From the NCBI RefSeq assembly GCF_040744945.1, contig NZ_CP160453.1, positions 6,944,001-7,008,000 on the forward strand: DNA of 64,000 bases, given 5' to 3'. The notes beneath the pieces are model-generated. The model saw nothing but the letters and a program-made list of their open reading frames with translations. It did not search any database and was not told where the DNA came from. Both the position numbers and the translations under genes were made by a program. Positions 35,877 through 43,241 of the stretch are shown piece after piece (position 1 is the first letter of the stretch; every line of letters begins with the position of its first letter). Source of the stretch: Saccharothrix sp. HUAS TT1 (lineage in GTDB: Bacteria > Actinomycetota > Actinomycetes > Mycobacteriales > Pseudonocardiaceae).

Positions 35877-36617
35877 TCAACCCCCGGCGGACCGCGGCGC
35901 GCCGAAGGCCACCGGCTCGGCCGGGACGCCGACCTGGAGCTGCCAGCACTCGCCGATCCCGGTCGAGTGCAGGACCACCTCGAAGGCGTCCACCACGTCC
36001 GACACCTCCAGGATCGGCATGCCGAGGTCGTGGATCACGCCGCGGAAGCCGTCGATGATCGGGGTTTCCGCGAAGCCGGGGCACAGCGCGTTGAGCTGGA
36101 TGCCCTCGCCGACGACGAGCGGCGCGTAGGAGCGCACGTAGTTCACCACGGCGGCCTTGGTCGCGCCGTAGACGGGGTCGAACGGCACGGGCATGAGACC
36201 CGCCAGGCTCGCCATCGCCACGATGCTCCCGCCGCCGCGCGCCCGCAGGGCCGGCAGCACCGCCTCGATGCCGTAGACCACCCCGTCGAGGTTGGTGGCC
36301 ACGACGCGGCGGTAGCGGTCGGCGTCGAACCCGTCCCCACCGGTCACCACACCGGCGTTCAGCACCGCGATGTCCAGACCGCCGAACCGCGCCACCGCCG
36401 TCTGCGCGGCCATCCGGCTGTCCGAGGGGATTCGCACGTCGCACGGCACGAAGACGCCGCCGACGTCCTCGGCGACCGCCTCACCCCGCTCGGCCACGAC
36501 ATCGGCCACTACGACCTGCGCGCCACCGTCGGCCAGGCGTCGGGCGATCGCCGCGCCGATGCCGTTCGCCGCCCCGGTGACCAGCGCGACCTTGCCGGAG
36601 TACTTCCCGTTTCCCAT
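35877..36617 (-). CDS. Short-chain dehydrogenase/reductase
   Basis: 246 aa; ATG at 36615-36617 behind AGGAGGAGG. Classical SDR: cofactor motif TGAANGIG (14-21), an acidic residue after strand 2 (VVVADVV) that favours NAD(H), NAG in VLNAGVV, catalytic Ser in MASLAG, and YGATK (Tyr about 149). C terminus GECWQLQVG is reminiscent of the PGG-type dehydrogenases. The substrate is not evident. It stands alone; the 288 nt to the epimerase gene hold no further gene. Cytoplasmic. Confidence 0.88.
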   Translation of the reverse strand: MGNGKYSGKVALVTGAANGIGAAIARRLADGGAQVVVADVVAERGEAVAEDVGGVFVPCDVRIPSDSRMAAQTAVARFGGLDIAVLNAGVVTGGDGFDADRYRRVVATNLDGVVYGIEAVLPALRARGGGSIVAMASLAGLMPVPFDPVYGATKAAVVNYVRSYAPLVVGEGIQLNALCPGFAETPIIDGFRGVIHDLGMPILEVSDVVDAFEVVLHSTGIGECWQLQVGVPAEPVAFGAPRSAGG

Positions 36618-36752
36618 CGACGTCCTCCTCCTCGGCACCCCTGTGGACGGATGATTCCCACAGCGGTCACCGGGGGCAATGGACGACGGCCGCCGGCTCC
36701 CCGGAGTCCACCACCACTTCCCGTACGGGCAACGCGGCCTCGCGGGGCGCGG

Positions 36753-37136
36753 TCAGCGCTCCGCCGGGGGTTCCCCCGTCCGGTCCTCGCCGGCGCCCCG
36801 CCGCTTGGCCCGCTGGAACGCCTGGATGTACTTGGGCAGCTCGTCCAGCGCCCGTCGCAGGCCGCCGCTGGACACCTGTTCGGCGAACACCGCGTCCACG
36901 ACGGCCTGCTCCACCTCGTGGTGGACGCGGTGGAGTTCGTCCAGCGAGGCCCCTCGCAGCAGGTCTACCACCCGGATGCGGTCGGTGACGGCGTCCAGGG
37001 TGCGCTCCAGGTCGGCGATCACCCGGTCGGCCTCCGCGGGCTCCAGCACGAGGGCGCCGGTGTCGGCGAGGCTCAGCAGCAGGTCGCCGGCGAACACCGG
37101 GCCGCCGTCGGCGGTCACCTCGTCGGGCCCGGTCAC
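36753..37136 (-). CDS. Small helical unassigned protein
   Basis: 127 aa, unrecognised. The body (residues about 14-115) is almost entirely helical and charged (ADRVIADLERTLDAVTDRIRV, HHEVEQAVVDAVFAEQV, LPKYIQAFQRAKRRG), with a basic/acidic tail. The GTG at 37134-37136 gives a sensible start but its RBS is weak; a second GTG about seven codons in (37113-37115) is an alternative. No signal peptide. The regular codon bias on this strand supports coding. Confidence 0.6.
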   Translation of the reverse strand: MTGPDEVTADGGPVFAGDLLLSLADTGALVLEPAEADRVIADLERTLDAVTDRIRVVDLLRGASLDELHRVHHEVEQAVVDAVFAEQVSSGGLRRALDELPKYIQAFQRAKRRGAGEDRTGEPPAER

Positions 37137-37586
37137 GCCGGCACCCGTCGCGCACGTGCGGGCACGGGAACCTGTTGTGGGAGTACGGCCACGACTGCCC
37201 CTCTCGGAAGATCGGCTCCAAGCTGACCACGGGACGGGAGGCGCCGGTGAGGCCGCCGGGCGTTGTCTGCCCACCCGGTCCACGCCCGCTGCCCGCACGT
37301 CACCTGCCGCGCCGCTCGGCCGGAGCGACGCCAAGGACATCGTCACTTCCCCTTCGGGCACATCACGTGCCGTGGCAATCGAACGACACGAGGTGGTGGT
37401 GCACGGTGAACGGGCGGTCCACATCGCACGGGCCGCGCGCCCCGCCCGTGCAGGGGCGGCGAGCCGCGCTGGAACGGCTCGCCGCGCGGGGTCGAGGACC
37501 CCGGTCGGGGCGGTGACCGGCCGGGGTCCGCACCCGAACGCGGCCGGTGGTCGTCCGCTGTCCGGGCAAGGGTGATCGACCGGGCG
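37137..37586. other. Gap with a possible gene relic
   Basis: No solid gene. A plus-strand frame at 37372-37575 (67 codons, GTG) starts IERHEVVVHGERAV, which resembles the first strand of alpha/beta hydrolases such as epoxide-hydrolase-like proteins, but runs into low-complexity Arg/Ala sequence and has no RBS. It may be a truncated gene fragment. Confidence 0.3.
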
Positions 37587-38054
37587 CTAGACCGCGCGGG
37601 CCGCCGCGAGGGTCCGGCGCACCGCGTGGAGCACCGCGCCCGCCGAGGGCAGCCACCCGCGGTCCGGCTCGGGCGCGGAGAACCAGGCAGTCGGCGTTCC
37701 CGGCAGCCGCAGCGACTTCGGGGACCGCAGGTGGGCCACCCCCACGGGCATGTCGGCCTGGGTGAACACCGAGTCGTTGGCGTCGCAGAGGAAGGCCACG
37801 CGATCACCGCGCTCCCCGGTGCGCAGGGCCGGGCGGGTCGCGCCCAGGTCGGCCAGGCGGGTCAGGACCGCCTCGGCCAGGTGGACGGGGACCTCGAAGG
37901 CCACCAGGCCGCCGGTGAGGGGCAGGCGGACCTCTCCCCCCTCGACCTCGACGTGCCACCCGAGACGGCGCCGGTACCACTCGGCGACCCCGTCCGCGCC
38001 GTTCGGCACCGGGTACGGCGACTCGGCGGTCACCTGGCTGCGCGGAGAGAACAC
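37587..38054 (-). CDS. Small unassigned protein with faint primase/polymerase-N resemblance
   Basis: 155 aa; GTG at 38052-38054 with AAGGAGG 6 nt upstream decides the start within a longer open frame. Compact alpha/beta sequence: AEWYRRRLGWHVEVEGGEVRL, LVAFEVPVHLAEAVLTRLADLG, RVAFLCDANDS, then LPGTPTAWFSAPEPDRGWLPSA. The order of strands and the late Pro/Trp-rich part faintly recall the N-terminal domain of actinobacterial bifunctional DNA primase/polymerases, but the acidic metal residues are not evident. I leave it unassigned. No signal peptide. Confidence 0.6.
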   Translation of the reverse strand: MFSPRSQVTAESPYPVPNGADGVAEWYRRRLGWHVEVEGGEVRLPLTGGLVAFEVPVHLAEAVLTRLADLGATRPALRTGERGDRVAFLCDANDSVFTQADMPVGVAHLRSPKSLRLPGTPTAWFSAPEPDRGWLPSAGAVLHAVRRTLAAARAV

Positions 38055-38281
38055 GGCAAACCTCCTTCGGCACGTCCGGTCGGCTCGGCCGACCTCGACG
38101 GCGGGGCTCCGGTGGTGGTCCACGCGCCCGACCGCCGTCGTCGCGGTGGTCGGCGGACGAGGGCGTCCCCTCCACCCAAGGTCGGCCACCCGGCGCGAGG
38201 CGACAAGGCCCGCCCGTGGCGGAGCACCCCGAGGGGCACGGCGCGACGCCCCTTCGCGCAGGGCGCCGCGACCCGCGCGGG

Positions 38282-39604
38282 CTAGGTCGGCATCGACAGG
38301 CGCAGGTCGACCCGCCCGGCCAGCTCCTCCAAGGCCGCCAAGCCGCTGCTGCTGGGCACGCCGAGGACGGACAACCGGACGCACCGCGGCACGGCCCCGA
38401 AGTCGTCCAGCAGGTCGGACACGAGCGGCCAGACGTCGTCCTCCAACGGCTCGCCCGGGTCCCCGACGGCGACGACCTTCACCGCCGGGTTCACCGAGCG
38501 GCCCACCGGCACGGGGTGCCACGGCCGGGTGGTCCGGCGCAGCCACAGGCCGCTGCGCATCACGACGACCAGCCACCTGTCGGTCAACCGGAAGACGCCG
38601 GGCAGGTGCGGGGCGAGGTCCGGTCTCGGGGCGCGCCACCGCAGCGGCACCGCGGCCGGGTCGCCGGACAGGCACCGCAGCTCCTGGAGGTACGGGGTCC
38701 AGGTGGCGACGCCGGAGGGGTCGTGGAGCACGAACTCCACGCCACCGCCGCGCGCGACCGGCGTGCCCTCGACCACGGCGACGCTGCTGCCCAGGACCCC
38801 GGCCACCTCGCACCCCAGCGCCACCACGTCCTGACCGCTCCCGCACGCCAGCCGGACGCGCGTGCGCGCCGCGTCCGGGATGCTCGCCAGGTAGGAGGCC
38901 ACGTCCGCGGCGCGCACGGCAGGTCCTCCGGGGACCCCGGCGATGACGGTGAGGCGTTCCGGGTCGGGGGGCACGATGCGCCAGCGGGTGTCGAGCGCCG
39001 CGGCCAGGGGCCGCAGCAGCACCCCGCCCGGCAGGTGCTGGGTGACCAGCAGCCCGTGGTTCCGGGACGGTTCCTCGGGGGCGGCCGGCTGCCAGCGCGG
39101 CACGGGGTGGCGGGCGCCGAGGAACGCGGTGGGCTTGCCGGGCGCGCACCGCCACCAGGTGCCCGCCGAACCCTCGTCGGCGCCGTGGACGAACAGCGTC
39201 GAGCCGGCCACCTCGACGGGCCCGGACGGCGCCAGCAGCTCCACGCCGGTCCGGTCGGCCAGGCGCTGCCACCAGCCGGGGTCGGCGGGGTGGGGACCGC
39301 GCACCACCACCCGCAGGACCCGGGTGCCCCGCTTCGCGGCGGCGGTCACGACCTGCGTCACCCGGTGGAGCAGGGCGGCGGCGGGCACGCCCTCGGCGTC
39401 GAGCACGACCGGCACCGGGGCGGCGGGCAGCGCGAGGGCCAGCGCGCGCAGGGCGGGGTCGTCCGCACCGCCCGCGCGGACGACCAGCACCGCGCCGATC
39501 CGCTCCACCACGACCCGGCGTCGCGAGCGGCTGCCCGGCGACCTCCGGCGAAGCGCCCCGACCAGTCGGCGACCGGCGCGCGGCCCGCGTCCGGGAAACC
39601 TCAT
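38282..39604 (-). CDS. Unassigned protein with toxin-module-like alpha/beta repeats, coupled to a 30-aa ORF
   Basis: 440 aa. ATG at 39602-39604 overlaps the stop of a 30-codon ORF (ATGA), so translation is coupled. The first 35 residues are extremely Arg-rich (MRFPGRGPRAGRRLVGALRR). The rest alternates hydrophobic strands and helices. Segments such as RVRLACGSGQDVVALGCEVAGVL and SSVAVVEGTPV resemble in pattern the FLMCG..DSS.LRDELRRLG..ETFAGRV module repeated in the giant protein at 48478-64000. Trp- and Arg-rich stretches (RWRAPRPDLA, RSGLWLRRTTRPWHP) follow. No catalytic motif or signal peptide. Possibly an effector or secretion-linked protein; not assigned. Confidence 0.65.
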   Translation of the reverse strand: MRFPGRGPRAGRRLVGALRRRSPGSRSRRRVVVERIGAVLVVRAGGADDPALRALALALPAAPVPVVLDAEGVPAAALLHRVTQVVTAAAKRGTRVLRVVVRGPHPADPGWWQRLADRTGVELLAPSGPVEVAGSTLFVHGADEGSAGTWWRCAPGKPTAFLGARHPVPRWQPAAPEEPSRNHGLLVTQHLPGGVLLRPLAAALDTRWRIVPPDPERLTVIAGVPGGPAVRAADVASYLASIPDAARTRVRLACGSGQDVVALGCEVAGVLGSSVAVVEGTPVARGGGVEFVLHDPSGVATWTPYLQELRCLSGDPAAVPLRWRAPRPDLAPHLPGVFRLTDRWLVVVMRSGLWLRRTTRPWHPVPVGRSVNPAVKVVAVGDPGEPLEDDVWPLVSDLLDDFGAVPRCVRLSVLGVPSSSGLAALEELAGRVDLRLSMPT

Positions 39605-39693
39605 GCGGCGCCCGCGCCGGCGCACCCGGGCACGTCGACGGCCCGAACCGCCGACCGAAGGGCGCGCGAGCGCGTGATGACCACGTGAGGCAT
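39601..39693 (-). CDS. 30-aa ORF translationally coupled to the 440-aa protein
   Basis: A 30-codon ORF starting MPHVVITRSRALRSAV and ending with GCAGAGAA. Its ATG (39691-39693) has a good AAGGAG 8 nt upstream, better than anything directly before the 440-aa gene, and its stop overlaps that gene as ATGA. It may be a leader ORF that feeds ribosomes into the larger gene, or a real small peptide with one Cys. Too short for homology. Confidence 0.5.
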   Translation of the reverse strand: MPHVVITRSRALRSAVRAVDVPGCAGAGAA

Positions 39694-39963
39694 GTGTTCT
39701 CCTTGCCCGGCAACGGAATCGCCGCGGTGGCGCGCTTGGGCGCTTGAGGGTAATCCGGTTCCCGGACGGGGGCACTGCCCCGCAGCGGACCGTGCCCGTC
39801 CGATCACCGGGGCTCTGCCCCAACGGGCCCTCCTCCGTCCGGTTCCGCGCCGCTCCCGCGCGCGGCCTGGCGCACGCGGGCCCGCCCTGGGAGGATCACC
39901 CGACCCGACCGGACGACGACCCGGCGGCGCACCGGGTGCCGCCGCCGACCGGGGTGATCGAGC

Positions 39964-40371
39964 GTGCGCGAACCGGCCCGCAGGGCGTTGGAGGACCGGG
40001 TGGTGTCCCTGGTCAACGTCGAGCGGTCGCGCCGCGGCCTGGCGGCGCTGGGGGTCGACGAACGGCTGCGCCGCTCGGCCAGGCGGCACAGCGCCGACAT
40101 GGCGCGGCGGCGGGTCCTCGCGCACCTGCTGCCGGGCGGGCCGGACCCGTTCGAGCGGATGCTCGCCGAGGGCTTCCCCCACCCCGCCGGTGAGAACGTC
40201 GCGTTCGGGCAGGAGACGGCCGTGCGGGTGGTGGAGGCGTGGATGCGCAGCGCTCCGCACCGCGCCAACGTCCTGCACGCGGAGTTCGCCACGATCGGGG
40301 TCGGCTTGCTGCTCGACGCCACCGGGCACTGGTGGACGCAGAACTTCGGCTACGCCGACGACGGCGCCTGA
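39964..40371 (+). CDS. CAP-domain (SCP/PR-1) protein without signal peptide
   Basis: 135 aa, essentially one CAP domain: VSLVNVERSRRGL, RHSADMARRRVLAHLL, GENVAFGQE, VVEAWMRSAPHRANVL, GVGLLLDATGHWWTQNFGY. The conserved His/Glu cavity residues are present. CAP proteins are usually secreted and bind lipids or act on envelope components. Here an in-frame TGA lies just two codons before the GTG start (39964), so there is no signal peptide or linker. Either it is cytoplasmic, or an upstream exporting part was lost. The RBS is poor (GATCGAGC). Faces the DAHP-synthase-like gene, with 14 nt between stops. Confidence 0.75.
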   Translation: MREPARRALEDRVVSLVNVERSRRGLAALGVDERLRRSARRHSADMARRRVLAHLLPGGPDPFERMLAEGFPHPAGENVAFGQETAVRVVEAWMRSAPHRANVLHAEFATIGVGLLLDATGHWWTQNFGYADDGA

Positions 40372-40385
40372 ACCACCGCCCGGGG

Positions 40386-41276
40386 TCACCGGCCGCGCAG
40401 GCGGCACCGCTCCACCGCGATGGCGAGGGTGTCCAGGAGGGACACCGTGTCGGGCAGGCTCAGGCACGGTTCCGCGGTGCTGACGCCGTAGGCGAGCGGC
40501 GCGTGCTGCCTGCCCTCGTGCAGGAAGGAGCCGAAGGCGACGCCGACGAGGCCCTTCTGCCCGTCGGCGCGCTGCCGCGCGACGGACGCGACCGCGTCCC
40601 GCTGGCGGCGCAGGTCGCCACCTCCGGGCACGGCGACCACCAGGCGCGGCGGCAGGCCGGCGGCGCGCAACCGGGTCAGCGCGGCGGCGGTGGACGACGG
40701 GTCGTGCGCCGGCCGGTGGAGCCCGCCGCGCAGCACGAGGTGGGCGGCGGGGTGCGCCGCGGGTGCGCGGGAGAAGCGGAGCCGGTGGGCGTTGGCGTCG
40801 AGGACGGCCGCGACCGCCGTGCCGATGTCCCCGGTGGCTTCGTTCTCGCAGCCGACCGGGACGGGCGCCCGGGACGCCCAGCGCCACTGGAGGGGGTCGG
40901 TCGTGGACCGCGTGGTGGTCAGCCCGTAGGCGACGAGGTCGGCGGTGTGCAGCACGGTCGCGGGGTGGGTGAAGCGGACGGCCTGGGGCAGGCCGGTGCG
41001 CAGCGCGTCGAGCAGGAACCGGCGACCGCCCTCGCCGCCCTGGGCCTCGGGGTAGGCGCACAGCACGACCAGGAGCTGGTGGCGGTAGGGGGTGACCGCT
41101 TCGGCGAGCTGCCCGGCGTAGTCCAGCGCCGCGGTGGTGTCCCGCACGCACCGGGGGCCGGCCAGCACGAGCAGCCGGTCGTCCACCCCGTCGAGCACCC
41201 GGCGCACGGCCACGCGCTGGCGGTGCACCTGCGCGGCGACCTCGGGCACCGGCGAGTCCGTCGCGGCGGAGGTCAT
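40386..41276 (-). CDS. Degenerate class-I DAHP-synthase-like protein, probably not catalytic
   Basis: 296 aa (the enzyme is about 350). The fold is recognisable as AroF/G/H type: DDRLLVLAGPRC at 32-43, then YGLTTTRS at 117-124, PVPVGCENEATGDI at 138-151, HLVLRGG, and a C terminus GVAFGSFLHEG.QHAPLAYGVSTAEPCLSL. Nearly all catalytic residues of E. coli AroG are changed: metal Cys61 region GPCS is GPRC, Arg165 (GARTTES) is Thr, Lys186 (PVGFKN) is Glu, His268 (DFSHANS) is replaced by a GGG segment, Glu302 (ESHL) is Gly and Asp326 (TDAC) is Glu. Only Arg234 (LRGG) is kept. It therefore cannot make DAHP in the known way. It may be a regulatory paralogue or have gained another function. Confidence 0.8.
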   Translation of the reverse strand: MTSAATDSPVPEVAAQVHRQRVAVRRVLDGVDDRLLVLAGPRCVRDTTAALDYAGQLAEAVTPYRHQLLVVLCAYPEAQGGEGGRRFLLDALRTGLPQAVRFTHPATVLHTADLVAYGLTTTRSTTDPLQWRWASRAPVPVGCENEATGDIGTAVAAVLDANAHRLRFSRAPAAHPAAHLVLRGGLHRPAHDPSSTAAALTRLRAAGLPPRLVVAVPGGGDLRRQRDAVASVARQRADGQKGLVGVAFGSFLHEGRQHAPLAYGVSTAEPCLSLPDTVSLLDTLAIAVERCRLRGR

Positions 41277-41319
41277 GGCGTCACTCCCTCTCGGGCGCAG
41301 CGGTGCGGGACGGGCGGTG

Positions 41320-41357
41320 GCCTCCCCGACCGGGACGGTGGCCCCGGTCGGGGAGGC
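41320..41357 (-). terminator. Strong hairpin terminator of the small secreted-protein gene
   Basis: Perfect 15-bp inverted repeat (GCCTCCCCGACCGGG / CCCGGTCGGGGAGGC) with an 8-nt loop, 28 nt past the stop of the 119-aa secreted-protein gene. Confidence 0.75.
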
Positions 41358-41385
41358 ACGGCCCGGCGAACCGGTGTGGACCGGG

Positions 41386-41745
41386 TCAGTAGAGGAGCTT
41401 GCCGAAGGTGAACTGGTTGAAGTGGCCCCACGTCTGCACGAGGGTCCGACCGGAGTTGTAGGTCAGGTGCATCGTGGTGCCGAAGTAGGCGGAGTTGTTC
41501 GTCCGGCGGACGGTCAGGTAGAACCACTCGTCCGTGTAGGCCCGCACCTCGACGCACGCGCCGGGTCGCATGACGGCGGTGGTGTTCAACCTCGAGGCGA
41601 ACCCCGCGCTCACCTCGTAGTCCGAGCCGTAGTTGCACAGCTTGAAGGTGGTCGTCGCGGCGTTCGCGGTCCCGGCCGTGCCCACCACCGCGAGGAGCGC
41701 TAGCAGGAGTGCGGTGAAGAGGGGTGCGATGCGCTTGAGTGCCAT
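41386..41745 (-). CDS. Small secreted protein
   Basis: 119 aa; ATG at 41743-41745 with GAGGAA upstream. Sec signal peptide with KRIA basic start and hydrophobic core LFTALLLALLAVVGTAG, cleavage near ANA-AT, leaving a mature protein of about 88 residues. The mature part has two Cys (LCNYG and GACVE) likely to form a disulfide, and a beta-rich, Tyr/Thr/Asn-rich sequence (EWFYLTVRRTNNSAYFGTT). I do not recognise the family; small beta-sandwich exported proteins of this look are common in Streptomyces relatives. It is its own transcription unit, with terminators on both sides. Confidence 0.75.
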   Translation of the reverse strand: MALKRIAPLFTALLLALLAVVGTAGTANAATTTFKLCNYGSDYEVSAGFASRLNTTAVMRPGACVEVRAYTDEWFYLTVRRTNNSAYFGTTMHLTYNSGRTLVQTWGHFNQFTFGKLLY

Positions 41746-41797
41746 GTGATTCCTCGGTGTGCTGGGGTTGGGGTGGACGACCACCACTCTGCTTCCG

Positions 41798-41832
41798 CCT
41801 CCCGGCGGCGGGCAACGCCCGTCGCCGGGAGG
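41798..41832 (-). terminator. Very strong hairpin terminator of the sugar-isomerase gene
   Basis: A 16-bp stem with one G-T wobble and a 3-nt loop (arms CCTCCCGGCGGCGGGC and GCCCGTCGCCGGGAGG), 49 nt beyond the isomerase stop codon. Confidence 0.75.
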
Positions 41833-41881
41833 TGCGCGGAGGTCGGCCCCGCCCTGCCCGATCGGGCCTGGCCCCTCCGGG

Positions 41882-42727
41882 TCACTCGATCAGCTTGTCG
41901 CCCAACACCTTGCGCAGGAACTCGATGCTGCGCTCGGCCTCGTCGACCCGGCCGCACTCCACGCTGAGGAAGATCTCCCGGTCCAAGGGCTCCAGGACCT
42001 CGAAGATCCGCTCCCAGTCGACCATCCCCTCGCCGAGCGCGCAGCCCACCGGGGTGCCGGTGACCAGGCCGCGCTCGTCAGCGCTGTGCTGCTCGCTGAT
42101 GTCCTTGGCGTGCATGTGGACCACGCGGTCCTTCACGCGGTCCAAGCCCTCGTAGAGGTCTTCCAGCGCGGCGAGGTAGAAGTTGCCCGTGTCGAAGTTG
42201 ATGTTGATCCACGGCGAGGGGGCGAGGTCCGCGATGGCCAGCAGCCCCTCGGAGGTGCAGCTGAACGTGCCGTGCGGCTCGATGCACACGTTCACCTCGT
42301 GCCGCTCGGCGACGAAACCCGCCTTGGTGAGGGTGTAGCGCATCATCTCGTGGGCGAACGCGTCGTCCATCCACTCCGGCTTGATCATGTCGTCGGTGTT
42401 GACGAACTTCGCCCCGCAGGCGTCGGCGAACACGATCGCCCTGGTGAGCCTGGGCACCGCCGCTTCCGGCTTCATCAGCGGGCTGTGGCCGCTGATGCCC
42501 GACACGCGGACACCGGCCCGGTCGCAGATCTCCTTCATCAGCAACGGGTCCTCCTCCATCGAGAAGGAGTGGAAGAAGTCGACCTCGCTGAGCAGGTCCC
42601 ACCCGGTGTGGACCATCGGCTCCACGTACCGGTAGCCCAGTTCGGCCGCTTTCTCGACGCCCCAGCGAAATCCCTTGGCGGCGTCCTTGATGTACTCCAT
42701 GTTCAGCGTGGCGCGGTACCTGGCCAT
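41882..42727 (-). CDS. TIM-barrel sugar-phosphate isomerase/epimerase (xylose-isomerase-like)
   Basis: 281 aa; ATG at 42725-42727 behind AAAGG-type SD. PF01261-type AP-endonuclease-2 barrel: VEKAAELGYRYVEPM, VSGISGHSP, then the metal ligands in CIEPHGTFS (Glu), NFDTGNFYLA (Asp), HMHAKDI (His) and SVECG (Glu), plus GEGMVDWERIFEVLEP, the signature of inosose-isomerase/hydroxypyruvate-isomerase relatives. It binds a divalent metal and probably isomerises a ketose, inosose or keto-sugar acid. No inositol catabolic genes accompany it, so the substrate is open. Long (514 nt) divergent region towards the SARP gene. Confidence 0.87.
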   Translation of the reverse strand: MARYRATLNMEYIKDAAKGFRWGVEKAAELGYRYVEPMVHTGWDLLSEVDFFHSFSMEEDPLLMKEICDRAGVRVSGISGHSPLMKPEAAVPRLTRAIVFADACGAKFVNTDDMIKPEWMDDAFAHEMMRYTLTKAGFVAERHEVNVCIEPHGTFSCTSEGLLAIADLAPSPWININFDTGNFYLAALEDLYEGLDRVKDRVVHMHAKDISEQHSADERGLVTGTPVGCALGEGMVDWERIFEVLEPLDREIFLSVECGRVDEAERSIEFLRKVLGDKLIE

Positions 42728-43241
42728 GGTTGAGGACCTTTCCTTTCCTTCGCGGAAGGCGTCCACTGAGGACCATCGGACGTGCGTGGTTTCGCGCGTG
42801 CGGTCGGACCTCGGTGGAGGGGGTGGGTGCCCGATGCGCGTCCTCCGATTGGGCCGATCGGAGGCGCAGGCACCAGGATTGGTACCGGCGCACGTGGTTG
42901 CAATCACTGGGTGCAGGAGCGCCCGAAGACCCCCCGTGTTTGCGCGAACGGGCAATCGGGTCGGTGGATTACCTGGTGAGGGGCGGTGCGGGTCCAGGGC
43001 CCGGAAATCCGCCGAGTACGACGGGGAGCATTCGGGTAATGCCTGTGCGTGTTCGGCGCGGCAGGAGCGGCTGCCGTGGCGGCGGCGGCCGGGCAGCCGG
43101 TCGGGCCGTGACCGGTCCTGCGCGGGCCGTAGTCGTCGACGAAGGACCTCGAAAGGGGAATAAACGCGTGTTAATCTGCTGTGGCCACCGACCTACGAGT
43201 ACAAAGCACCTCCTCCTCCGCGCGGCTGTTTTGGACTTGAT
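42728..43241. promoter_or_regulatory. Divergent promoter region of isomerase and SARP genes
   Basis: 514 nt without a credible gene. The part at 43150-43240 is less GC-rich (AATAAACG, TTAATCTG, TTTTGGACTTGATTTG) and is the likely SARP promoter and leader. I did not find a clear operator. Confidence 0.45.

Noticed and set aside
34509..42727. A deoxysugar or shikimate-derived antibiotic cluster
   Set aside because: Epimerase, SDR, isomerase and DAHPS-like genes are separate units with own terminators, the DAHPS-like protein lacks its active site, and no assembly-line or glycosyltransferase gene is present.
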